Shown piece by piece: positions 13,586 to 20,021 of a stretch of DNA of 20,021 bases. The notes under the pieces were generated by a model. The model did not search any database and was not told the origin of the DNA. It was given only the letters and a program-made list of their open reading frames with translations. This DNA comes from CAZCBJ01 sp964496705. GTDB taxonomy: Bacteria; Chloroflexota; Anaerolineae; Anaerolineales; Anaerolineaceae. How positions within the stretch are numbered: position 1 is the first letter of the stretch; the number at the start of each line of letters is the position of its first letter. The stretch lies in the NCBI GenBank assembly GCA_964496705.1, contig CAZCBJ010000053.1, forward strand, positions 1 through 20,021. The letters are read 5' to 3'. Both the position numbers and the translations under genes were made by a program.

Positions 13586-15901
13586 ATGAAGATTTCAAGG
13601 CGTCGATTTCTTCAACTGGGTCTGGCTGCCGGACTGGCAGCCGCAATGCCGCCCAACTGGGGCAGGTTCCTCTCGGTACAGGCGGCTGCCCGCAAGGCGG
13701 TTTCCCCACAGGTGATCCTGCCCGGTACGGCCGTCCCCAAGTTCGTTGACCCCTTGCCGCTTCTCCACACCATCGTGGACAACGGCGGGCAGATTGAGCT
13801 GGAGATGACCGAGTTCCAATCCCAGGTGCTGCCCGCTGGCTTGCCGCCAACCTGGGTATGGGGCTATCTGGAGCCAGGGCAACCCAACCCACCTTCCTAT
13901 ATCGGGCCGGTGATCGTGGCTACCCGCGGACAACCCACTGAAATGAAATTTGTCAACAACCTGGGCTTCGCGGACGCCACCCAAGTCCTGGCTTACCAAT
14001 TTGGCACCGATCAGACCCTGCACTGGGCCGATCCGCTCAACGGCGGAGCCAATATGTGGAATCACATGGCGATGCCGCCCGAGCCCGGCAGCGAGGGCGC
14101 CCTGAACTACCAGGGGCCGATCCCGGCGGTGGTGCATTTGCACGGCGGCGAGGTGCCTCCGCAGTTGGATGGCGGGCCGGACTCGTGGTTCACCAGCGAT
14201 GGAGCTTTTCAGGGGCATGCTTTTTACAACCGGGATGGGGTTGCGGGCAATTACAGCATCTACCGTTATCCCAACTCCCAGGAAGGCGCGTTGATTTGGT
14301 TCCACGATCACACCCTCGGCGCCACCCGCCTGAACGTTTATGCCGGGCTGGCTGGGGGCTATCTGCTCCTCGACCCGGTCAACGATCCTCAGAATCTGCC
14401 CTCCCTCGTCCCGCTGGTCATACAAGACCGCATGTTTGACACCAATGGTCAGCTATTCTTCCCCTCCGACAGCGCAGGCGGCTTCCAGTGGGCGCCCAAT
14501 CCAGAGCATCCCTACTGGGTGCCGGAATTCATCGGGGATACGATTGTGGTCAACGGCAAAGCCTGGCCTTTCCTGGAGGTCGAGCCGAAACGCTATACTT
14601 TCCTGTTTTTGAACGGCTCCAACGCGCGCACCTATGAGATGTTCCTGACGGATCCGGTCTCCGGCAACCCGGGCCCCGATTTCTGGATCATCGGATCGGA
14701 TGGCGGCTTCCTGGATAAGCCGGTGAAGGTGGGCCCAACTGCTGGAAAAAATAATAAGCTCACCATGATGTCGGGTGAGCGCTACTGGGCGGTTGTGGAT
14801 TTTGCCGGCTTCCAGGCCGGCAAGCTGGGTCCCAACGGCAGAAGTTATTCGGGCACCTGGCTGCTAAAAAATACTGCCAAGGCGCCCTTCCCCAACGGAG
14901 CTGCCCCCCGGGCCAACACAGTGGGCCAGATCATGCAATTCCGCGTTACGCTGCCCCTCGCAGCGCCGGATACCAGCTTTAATCCGGCGGCGGCTGGCGC
15001 GGTTGTGCGTGCCACGCCCATGGTGCGTCTGGTCAATCCAGCCACCGGCGCGCTGGCTGCCGGCGTCACCGCTCATAAAACCCGCCAGTTGACCCTCAAT
15101 GAGGTGATGGGCATGCCCCAGAATACGGTCAACCCGGTGACCGGCGCCGTGACGGCTTATCCCGGCGGTCCGATGGAGATCCTGGTCAATAACACCAAAT
15201 GGGGCGGCGAGCGCATCAACGGTGTGGATCCGATGGGCATGTTCACGTTTGAATCGCGAGCGGATTTCACCATGGACGGCACCGGACACAACTGGCTCTC
15301 TGAGCTGCCCAACGAAGGCGAAACGGAAACCTGGGAGATCGTCAACCTGACCGCAGATGCTCACCCGATCCACCTCCACCTGGTGCAGTTCCAGTTGATG
15401 AACCGCCAGAATTTTGACCTGACCAAGTATACGGCGGCTTACAACGCTGCTTTCCCGGGTGGAAGTTATGACCCCATGACCGGCGCCCCATACCCGGCAA
15501 AGGTATATATTCCCGGTTTTGGTCCGCCGCTGAATTACAACACCGGCACCCCGCGCGCCCTGGGGGGCAATCCGGATGTTGCCGCCAAGAACGCCAGGGG
15601 AGCATTCCTGTACCTGAAAGGCTCGCCGATCAAACCTCTGCCGCAGGAAGCTGGTTGGAAGGACACGGTGGTGATGTATCCTGGCCAGGTGACGCGCATC
15701 GCGGTGCGCTGGGCGCCCACTGATCTTCCCGCCAACACGCCCCCTGCCAGCGCATTCTTCCCCTTCGATCCCAACGGCGGTCATGGTTACGTCTGGCACT
15801 GCCACATCGTGGATCATGAGGACAACGAGATGATGCGCCCGGATGAGGTGGTGCCTAATCCCAACGCCACCCGCACCTACGTTCAGGGCGTAGATTACTA
15901 A
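13586..15901 (+). CDS. Tat-exported multicopper oxidase, CotA/phenoxazinone synthase-like
   Basis: A 771-residue protein. The twin-arginine signal SRRRFLQLGLAAGLAAA directs folded, copper-loaded protein out of the cytoplasm. All four copper-binding motifs are intact: HLHGG (H184, H186), WFHDH (H240, H242), HPIHLH (H593, H596, H598) and WHCHIVDHEDNEMM (H738, C739, H740, H744, axial M749). The type 1 site therefore has a Met ligand, as in CotA and bilirubin oxidase. TRQLTLNEVMG...ILVNNTKW also follows the CotA/phenoxazinone synthase pattern. It is about 250 residues longer than CotA, with extra loops at roughly 285-310 and 605-690. Such enzymes oxidise phenols, bilirubin, Mn2+ or other metals with O2, so aerobic capability is implied. 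AAAGGAG lies before the ATG; a strong terminator follows. Confidence 0.96.
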   Translation: MKISRRRFLQLGLAAGLAAAMPPNWGRFLSVQAAARKAVSPQVILPGTAVPKFVDPLPLLHTIVDNGGQIELEMTEFQSQVLPAGLPPTWVWGYLEPGQPNPPSYIGPVIVATRGQPTEMKFVNNLGFADATQVLAYQFGTDQTLHWADPLNGGANMWNHMAMPPEPGSEGALNYQGPIPAVVHLHGGEVPPQLDGGPDSWFTSDGAFQGHAFYNRDGVAGNYSIYRYPNSQEGALIWFHDHTLGATRLNVYAGLAGGYLLLDPVNDPQNLPSLVPLVIQDRMFDTNGQLFFPSDSAGGFQWAPNPEHPYWVPEFIGDTIVVNGKAWPFLEVEPKRYTFLFLNGSNARTYEMFLTDPVSGNPGPDFWIIGSDGGFLDKPVKVGPTAGKNNKLTMMSGERYWAVVDFAGFQAGKLGPNGRSYSGTWLLKNTAKAPFPNGAAPRANTVGQIMQFRVTLPLAAPDTSFNPAAAGAVVRATPMVRLVNPATGALAAGVTAHKTRQLTLNEVMGMPQNTVNPVTGAVTAYPGGPMEILVNNTKWGGERINGVDPMGMFTFESRADFTMDGTGHNWLSELPNEGETETWEIVNLTADAHPIHLHLVQFQLMNRQNFDLTKYTAAYNAAFPGGSYDPMTGAPYPAKVYIPGFGPPLNYNTGTPRALGGNPDVAAKNARGAFLYLKGSPIKPLPQEAGWKDTVVMYPGQVTRIAVRWAPTDLPANTPPASAFFPFDPNGGHGYVWHCHIVDHEDNEMMRPDEVVPNPNATRTYVQGVDY

Positions 15902-15923
15902 AATTGCAAATTATTAGGTAAAG

Positions 15924-15961
15924 AAAACCCCGCCGGATAGAACGAGAACCGGCGGGGTTTT
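15924..15961 (+). terminator. Intrinsic terminator after the multicopper oxidase
   Basis: Perfect 13-bp arms AAAACCCCGCCGG (15924-15936) and CCGGCGGGGTTTT (15949-15961) with a 12-nt loop and a T tail, 22 bp after the oxidase stop codon. The A-run on the left means it could also work on the other strand, but no minus-strand gene reaches it. Confidence 0.95.
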
Positions 15962-16074
15962 ATCATCCATGAACAGAAATGCGGGATGCCTGTGTGTTTC
16001 CTGTGCGGGGCGGGCAAAGCTCCCGTGGCGACCCACAGCAGCGTCCGATTGCTGGGGTGTTTTTAGAATATTTG

Positions 16075-16083
16075 TGCTACAAT
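16075..16083 (+). promoter_or_regulatory. Extended -10 promoter of the BtrH_N-like gene
   Basis: TGCTACAAT (TG at 16075-16076, TACAAT at 16078-16083) fits an extended -10. No good -35 is present, which extended -10 promoters tolerate. A GGAGG ribosome binding site at 16105-16109 precedes the ATG at 16114. Confidence 0.5.
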
Positions 16084-16113
16084 AAGATCAAATCCCCTGT
16101 TTGCGGAGGTCCC

Positions 16114-17265
16114 ATGTCCCCTGCCCCTTCCCGCTTGGTTCTTGAAAACGTGCCGCGGATCACATTCTATGCAGGCGGCCCGCGCTGCCCGGAGGATATC
16201 TGCTTCCCCTCGGTGATGCGCGCCTTGATGGAATATTTTCAGGAGGAGCGTTTCGGCTGCCGCGCCGGCTGTGGAGTCCAACCCGGTTGCAAGCTGCTCT
16301 GCAGTTACGCCTTTTTCACCGGCGCGACCGGGGCGGCGGCTTACCTGTCCTGGAAGCGCGGCTGGCACACCGACAACCTCGACCTGCGCTACTTGAGCGC
16401 CCAACCCGGCGAGGTGGAACGCCGCGCCTTTCGAGCCGCCGGTTACGAATATGAGCTGCTGTATAAGCAGGATGACCGCGACAGTGAGGCCCTGTTCCGC
16501 CAAAAGATCATCAAGAGCATCCAGAAGAAGCGCCCAGCGGTAGCCTGGGGGGTGATCGGCCCGCCCGAACCGGCCCTGATCTGCGGCTATGACGATGACG
16601 GCGCAACGCTGATTGGCTGGAGCTTCTTCCAATCCTTTCCTGAATTCAACCAGGGCGTTCGCTACGATGTGGGCGGCACCTTCAGCAAGCAAGGCTGGTT
16701 CGAGTCCACTGAGCGGCTGCTGCTGGTCGGCGACCCGGCTCCCGGTCAGTCGCTGGAGGAAAGCTGCCGCGCCGGGCTGGAGTATTTGCTGGAGGCGACC
16801 CTCACCCCCATTGTGCGCCCGGCGGCGGATGCGCCCGAAGCCTGGCGCGAGCGTGCCAATGGTCTGGCCGCCTACGATGCCTGGGCGGAGCAGATTCTGC
16901 GCGATGAGGAACTGCCCGCAGAGGACGAAGTCCTGCTGCGCCAACGCCACGATGTGCATAACAATGCGGTGGGCCAGGTGGCCGAGGCGCGCTGGTACGG
17001 CGCGCTGTTCCTGATCCAGTCCATGGAGCTGCTGCATTATCACATCGCTGAGGACCTGCTGCACGCCGCTGCCTGTTACACCGCTGAGCATGACCTGATG
17101 TGGAGGTTGTGGGAGCTGGCGGGTGGCAACGGCAACCCGGACGCCTACCGATTCTTTGCCGACCCTGCCGTGCGCTGTCAGATGGCGGAGGTTATCCGCG
17201 CTGCGCGCGGCAAGGATCAACAGGCCGCCGACCACATTCGCCTCGCGCTGGAACGCCAGCCCTGA
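16114..17265 (+). CDS. BtrH_N/C39-like protein of unknown function, cysteine-rich N-terminus
   Basis: A 383-residue protein without signal peptide or membrane segments. The N-terminus reads PRCPEDICFPSVMRALMEYF, with C30 where BtrH_N and C39-peptidase-like proteins have their lead Cys, and further cysteines at 49, 53, 59 and 63 (FGCRAGCGVQPGCKLLC). A central stretch, PAVAWGVIGPPEPALICGYDDDG (about residue 145), resembles the substrate-shielding beta region of C39/BtrH-like proteins (GY.DD). The C-terminal half is helical and has a HDVHNNAVGQVAEARWYG segment. BtrH is an acyltransferase in butirosin biosynthesis, but no such cluster is here, so I do not assign a reaction. The start at 16114 is chosen for its GGAGG site; the frame is open further up. 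It converges on chrA with a 16-bp gap. Confidence 0.7.
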   Translation: MSPAPSRLVLENVPRITFYAGGPRCPEDICFPSVMRALMEYFQEERFGCRAGCGVQPGCKLLCSYAFFTGATGAAAYLSWKRGWHTDNLDLRYLSAQPGEVERRAFRAAGYEYELLYKQDDRDSEALFRQKIIKSIQKKRPAVAWGVIGPPEPALICGYDDDGATLIGWSFFQSFPEFNQGVRYDVGGTFSKQGWFESTERLLLVGDPAPGQSLEESCRAGLEYLLEATLTPIVRPAADAPEAWRERANGLAAYDAWAEQILRDEELPAEDEVLLRQRHDVHNNAVGQVAEARWYGALFLIQSMELLHYHIAEDLLHAAACYTAEHDLMWRLWELAGGNGNPDAYRFFADPAVRCQMAEVIRAARGKDQQAADHIRLALERQP

Positions 17266-17281
17266 GCCCTCGACCAGGCTG

Positions 17282-18412
17282 CTAGAGTGAGTTCAGCCAA
17301 CCGAACAACGCGCCGGCTGCCATGAGCCACATGGGGTGAATGCGCGTGCGGAACAGCGCCAAACCCGCCGCCAGTGCCAGCAGAACGGTCAGCAGATCAA
17401 CCAGGGAAGCGCGTCCCAACTGAACCGCAACCGCTATCATCAGCCCCAGCACCGCAGCATTGACGCCGTCGAGCAGCGCGCGCGCCCAGGCTGCCGAGCT
17501 AATTTTTGCTATCCATGGGATGCTCAGCGCGACCATGACGAAAGACGGCAGGAATATGCCAACTGTGGCCAGCAGCGCACCGTGCACGCCGCCCAGTTGA
17601 TAACCGATAAAAGTGGCTGAAGAAGCCAGCGGTCCGGGGGTCATCTGTCCGACAGCCACCGCATCCAGCAGCTGCTGGTCGGTCAGCCAGCCCAGACGGG
17701 TGACAAAATCGGCGCGCAAGAAGGCCAGCAGCACGTATCCGCTGCCGTACAACACCGCGCCGATCTTCAGGAAGATCAGGAACATGCCTGCCAGGTTGAA
17801 AACCGGGCTGGCAGCCAGCCAGGCAGCGCCGGGCGCGCCAAGCAGCGGCAGCAAGAGCGGCAGCTTCTTCTGAAACAGCCGTTTGCGTATTTGCCAGACC
17901 GTGCCGAGCAATCCACCCCCTACCAGCAGCGCCAGCTCATGCACGCCCAGCAGGTGTAATGCCAGGGCGGCGCCTGCCAGGAGGATAGCCAGCCGATTCT
18001 TCATGGTCTTGCGCCCCAACTCCCACAGCGCCCTGACAATCACCGCAATCACCACCGGTTTGATCCCGTACAGGAACCAATCAGCGCGCAGCGCCGAGCC
18101 GTAGCGGCTGTACACCCAGGCCAGCAGCAGTGTCAGCAGGGTGGTGGGCAGAATAAAGCTGATCCCGCCCAGCACCAGCCCCGCCCAGCCTGCCCGCCGG
18201 TGACAGATGTGTGCAGACATCTCTGCCGCATTGAGGCCCGGGATCAGGTTGGTGGCGCCCAGCAGGTCCATAAATGTCTGATCGTCCAGCCACTTGCGCC
18301 GCTGCACGACCTCATCATGCATCAGGCCGATGCTGGCTGCCGGTCCGCCGAAGGCGGTGGCGCCCAGGCGCAGAAAAAGCGCAATGACCTCGAGCAGCGG
18401 GCTGTGCTTCAT
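17282..18412 (-). CDS. chrA: Chromate transporter, ChrA (CHR) family, two-domain form
   Basis: A 376-residue membrane protein with two CHR domains. The first has LGATAFGGPAASIGLMHDEV (residues 16-35), the WLDDQTFMDLL segment and NLIPGLNAAEMSAH (55-68), all diagnostic. The second has KIGAVLYGSGYVLLAFL (216-232), WLTDQQLLDAVAVGQMTPGP (242-261) and SSATFIGYQLGG. About 10-12 membrane helices are expected. ChrA proteins export chromate by proton antiport and give chromate resistance; some homologues take up or export sulfate-like anions. No chrB regulator is adjacent. The ATG at 18410-18412 has an AGGGG site. It is divergent from the sigma-factor gene and convergent with the BtrH_N-like gene. Confidence 0.93.
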   Translation of the reverse strand: MKHSPLLEVIALFLRLGATAFGGPAASIGLMHDEVVQRRKWLDDQTFMDLLGATNLIPGLNAAEMSAHICHRRAGWAGLVLGGISFILPTTLLTLLLAWVYSRYGSALRADWFLYGIKPVVIAVIVRALWELGRKTMKNRLAILLAGAALALHLLGVHELALLVGGGLLGTVWQIRKRLFQKKLPLLLPLLGAPGAAWLAASPVFNLAGMFLIFLKIGAVLYGSGYVLLAFLRADFVTRLGWLTDQQLLDAVAVGQMTPGPLASSATFIGYQLGGVHGALLATVGIFLPSFVMVALSIPWIAKISSAAWARALLDGVNAAVLGLMIAVAVQLGRASLVDLLTVLLALAAGLALFRTRIHPMWLMAAGALFGWLNSL

Positions 18413-18490
18413 ACCCCTGTAATATTACCAGTTCTTTGGGTTACACAGCCCTTATGTGTATACATCCCGATTTGGCTGCATCCAGCGAAA

Positions 18491-18504
18491 GATTGGGTAC
18501 AATC
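18491..18504 (+). promoter_or_regulatory. Putative promoter element of the ECF sigma gene with dyad
   Basis: A -10 like TACAAT (18498-18503) lies inside a short inverted repeat GATTG-GGTA-CAATC (18491-18504). The -35 is poor (TTGGCT at 18472-18477, 20-bp spacer). The predicted start falls on the ATG of a small frame at 18510. Confidence 0.4.
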
Positions 18505-18509
18505 AGTGG

Positions 18510-18566
18510 ATGAAAAATATTGAGTCAATGGTATCCAAATCGGAAGCTGTGCGTCATAGTGAGTAG
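18510..18566 (+). CDS. Possible 18-residue leader ORF before the ECF sigma gene
   Basis: An ATG at 18510 begins 6 nt after a TACAAT box and opens MKNIESMVSKSEAVRHSE, ending in TAG at 18564-18566, 5 nt before the sigma factor ATG. It has no ribosome binding site, so it would be translated only from a leaderless transcript. It could couple translation into the sigma gene, which itself lacks a good ribosome binding site. Coding is unproven. Confidence 0.25.
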   Translation: MKNIESMVSKSEAVRHSE

Positions 18567-18571
18567 ATGCA

Positions 18572-19105
18572 ATGGCGGCTGAAAAAGATGAGTTGCTGGA
18601 ACGGGCGCGCAGGTTTGATCTTCAGGCGCTGGCGGACATTTATGACCAGTTCAGCCCGGGAGTCTACCGGTATGCGCTGCGCCTGCTTGGCGATCCGCTG
18701 CTGGCCGAGGATTGCGTCGCGGACAGCTTCAGCCGTTTCCTGACCGCATTGAAAAACGGCGGAGGTCCGCAGGATCATTTACAGGCTTACCTATACCGCA
18801 TCGCCCACAACTGGATCACCGACCATTACCGGCGCCAACCTCCGCCGCCGCTCGAGTTGGATGAGCATATCCCCGCTGAGGCTGGTCAACCGGGCGATGT
18901 GCTTGAGCAGGCGCGACTGCGCGCGGCCCTCTTCCGTCTGACCCCCGAACAGCGTCAGGTGGTGGTGCTCAAGTTCGTCGAAGGCTGGGAGAACGATGCG
19001 GTGGCCGGGATGATGAACAAACCGCTGTCGGCGGTCAAAGCTCTGCAGCACCGCGCGTTGAATGCCCTGAAGCGCATGCTGCTGCCTGAGGAGAAAGAGG
19101 AATGA
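18572..19105 (+). CDS. ECF-family RNA polymerase sigma factor
   Basis: A 177-residue sigma-70-like protein with region 2 at about residues 18-88 (LADIYDQFSPGVYRYALRLL, GDPLLAEDCVADSF for core binding and the -10, YLYRIAHNWITDHYR) and region 4 at about 118-170 (RLTPEQRQVVVLKFVEGW, then MMNKPLSAVKALQHRALNAL, the -35 recognition helix). Region 3 is absent, as in all ECF factors. It overlaps the next gene by ATGA (19102-19105), so the two are translationally coupled and the downstream membrane protein is the natural candidate for an anti-sigma or sensor partner. The start has only weak GTGAG before it. Its regulon cannot be predicted from this window. Confidence 0.94.
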   Translation: MAAEKDELLERARRFDLQALADIYDQFSPGVYRYALRLLGDPLLAEDCVADSFSRFLTALKNGGGPQDHLQAYLYRIAHNWITDHYRRQPPPPLELDEHIPAEAGQPGDVLEQARLRAALFRLTPEQRQVVVLKFVEGWENDAVAGMMNKPLSAVKALQHRALNALKRMLLPEEKEE

Positions 19106-20021
19106 AAAGCCAAGAAAACGAAATTGACGATTCGCGGGTGAGCGGACTGCTGGAAAAGCTGCGGCCTGCCCCCGATCGCAACCCCGCGGCAGCGGCCAGC
19201 CGACGGGCTGCCTTTCTGGCTCAGGCCCAATCGCTGGCTCCGGCCGTATCCGTGCAGAATGAAGCGCGTCATAAGAAGTGGAACCCATTATTTCTATTCA
19301 GAAAGGAACCACGTAAAATGACCGTAATCGCAACCATCATGATCATATTGGCGCTGATGTTCGGGGGCACGGGCGCCACCGTCGCCGCTGCCCAGGGCAG
19401 CGCGCCGGACGAACCGCTGTACAGCGTCAAAATCACCAGTGAGGACTGGCGGCTGGCGCTGGCCAACAACGTCCAGACCCGCTTGGCGTTGAACATGCAA
19501 TACGCCAACCGGCGCGTGGATGAAATGGCCGGGATGCTGCAGACCGGTCAGGGAGACCTGCTGCCGGTGCAATCCCGCTGGGAGCGGCATGTGCAAACCG
19601 CATTGCAACTGGCCGCTCAGGGCAGCGATGAGCAGCTCAAAAACCAGCTTGGCGCGATCCTGCTCCAGTTGAAAGCCCAGGAACAGGTGATGAACCAGGC
19701 CGGCGCGGGCGCGCCGCCGGACATGACCCCGTTGAAGGAGCAATTGCAAAGCCGCATTCGCGAGCAATTGCAGACCTGCGCCGACGGCCTGGCTGACCCG
19801 CAGCAATTCCGCAACCGCGAGCGCGTGCGCCAGAGGATTGAACCGACCGCGACCAGCGACGAAAACGAAACATCCGGCGAGACCCAGACTGAAGATGTCA
19901 TCCCGGGCAGCGGCTACGGCAAAGATCAAGGCGGCAATCCCTGGACGACCGGCACACCCACCCCCGGCAGCGGTTACGGTCAGGGCGAGGGCGGTAATCC
20001 GTGGACGACCGGCACACCCAC
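19102..20021 (+). CDS. DUF5667-like membrane protein with C-terminal tandem repeats, sigma-factor partner (partial)
   Basis: The frame starts with ATG at 19102, overlapping the sigma stop, and remains open to the right edge (306 residues seen). Residues 1-72 are cytoplasmic and charged. One membrane segment lies at about 73-97 (MTVIATIMIILALMFGGTG, Ala-rich end). An extracytoplasmic helical region from about 100 to 245 begins PDEPLYSVKITSEDWRLALA, which matches the DUF5667 pattern (PLYxVK..ED.RLAL) common beside ECF sigma genes in Chloroflexota and Actinobacteria. From residue 268 a 20-residue unit, PGSGYGxxxGGNPWTTGTPT, repeats. The layout suggests a membrane-bound anti-sigma or envelope sensor; the N-terminus shows no clear zinc-binding anti-sigma (ZAS) motif, so that role is inferred from context. 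The C-terminus is outside the window. Confidence 0.85.
   Translation, partial: MKSQENEIDDSRVSGLLEKLRPAPDRNPAAAASRRAAFLAQAQSLAPAVSVQNEARHKKWNPLFLFRKEPRKMTVIATIMIILALMFGGTGATVAAAQGSAPDEPLYSVKITSEDWRLALANNVQTRLALNMQYANRRVDEMAGMLQTGQGDLLPVQSRWERHVQTALQLAAQGSDEQLKNQLGAILLQLKAQEQVMNQAGAGAPPDMTPLKEQLQSRIREQLQTCADGLADPQQFRNRERVRQRIEPTATSDENETSGETQTEDVIPGSGYGKDQGGNPWTTGTPTPGSGYGQGEGGNPWTTGTP
19903..20021 (+). repeat. 60-bp in-frame tandem repeat (two copies seen)
   Basis: Unit 1 is 19903-19962 and unit 2 is 19963 to the edge (59 of 60 bases). They start CCGGGCAGCGGCTACGG and CCCGGCAGCGGTTACGG and both end GGACGACCGGCACACCCAC. Differences are mostly synonymous third positions, apart from the KDQ/QGE variable triplet, which suggests selection on the peptide. 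The array probably continues to the right. Confidence 0.9.

Noticed and set aside
16114..17265. Butirosin-type aminoglycoside cluster suggested by BtrH_N similarity.
   Set aside because: Neighbours are a multicopper oxidase and a chromate transporter; none of the other butirosin genes is present.
1..20021. CRISPR array, insertion sequence, prophage or tRNA genes.
   Set aside because: No regularly spaced repeats, transposase or integrase motifs, or tRNA-like cloverleaf were seen on either strand.

Overview
The window is GC-rich (roughly 60 percent) and gene-dense, with long predicted proteins and many short intergenic gaps. The mix of genes fits a chromosomal segment from a Chloroflexota bacterium of the Anaerolineae type: a PadR regulator next to a HAAS-domain membrane protein, an ECF sigma factor overlapping a DUF5667-like membrane protein with low-complexity repeats, a CotA-like Tat-exported multicopper oxidase, and a secreted PA-domain subtilase. 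That taxonomic reading is an inference from gene content; no rRNA, tRNA or other phylogenetic marker is present. I see no insertion sequence, prophage, CRISPR array or origin.

Layout. (1) Positions 1-3767, minus strand: an apparent four-gene operon read from right to left, with a MarR regulator, a UGT80-like family 1 glycosyltransferase, an extended-SDR NAD-dependent epimerase/dehydratase and a CrtI-like FAD oxidoreductase that runs off the left edge. A 9-bp-arm dyad overlaps the -10 box of the marR promoter. This looks like a regulated small-molecule or lipid glycosylation/oxidation locus. (2) 4020-5387, plus strand: a PadR repressor and its HAAS-domain membrane partner, followed by a hairpin and a REP-like stem-loop. 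(3) 5553-8549, plus strand: the lipid II flippase MurJ, with a -10 box placed so that the transcript may be leaderless, then a GNAT acetyltransferase and a stand-alone SagB-type nitroreductase. (4) 8701-11283, minus strand: a large secreted subtilisin-like protease, convergent with the SagB gene; a 54-nt stem-loop lies between them.

(5) 11284-11940 is the largest gene-free stretch. It carries outward promoters for the protease and for the next gene. (6) 11941-13209: a membrane-anchored ferrochelatase/sirohydrochlorin-chelatase-like protein, preceded by an 18-codon reading frame with its own ribosome binding site. (7) 13586-15901: a Tat-exported CotA/phenoxazinone-synthase-like multicopper oxidase with all copper ligands, behind a near-consensus promoter and a 203-nt leader with mutually exclusive hairpins; a strong intrinsic terminator follows. 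(8) 16114-17265: a cysteine-rich protein resembling BtrH_N/C39-like proteins. (9) 17282-18412, minus strand: a long-form ChrA chromate transporter. (10) 18572 to the right edge: an ECF sigma factor overlapping (ATGA) a single-pass membrane protein that ends in 20-residue tandem repeats and runs off the window.

The most interesting places are the MarR-controlled glycosyltransferase/dehydrogenase/FAD-oxidase operon, the structured leader of the multicopper oxidase, the membrane-tethered chelatase with its coupled leader ORF, and the two cases where a -10 box ends exactly 6 nt before an ATG. No clearly new defence or mobile system is visible.
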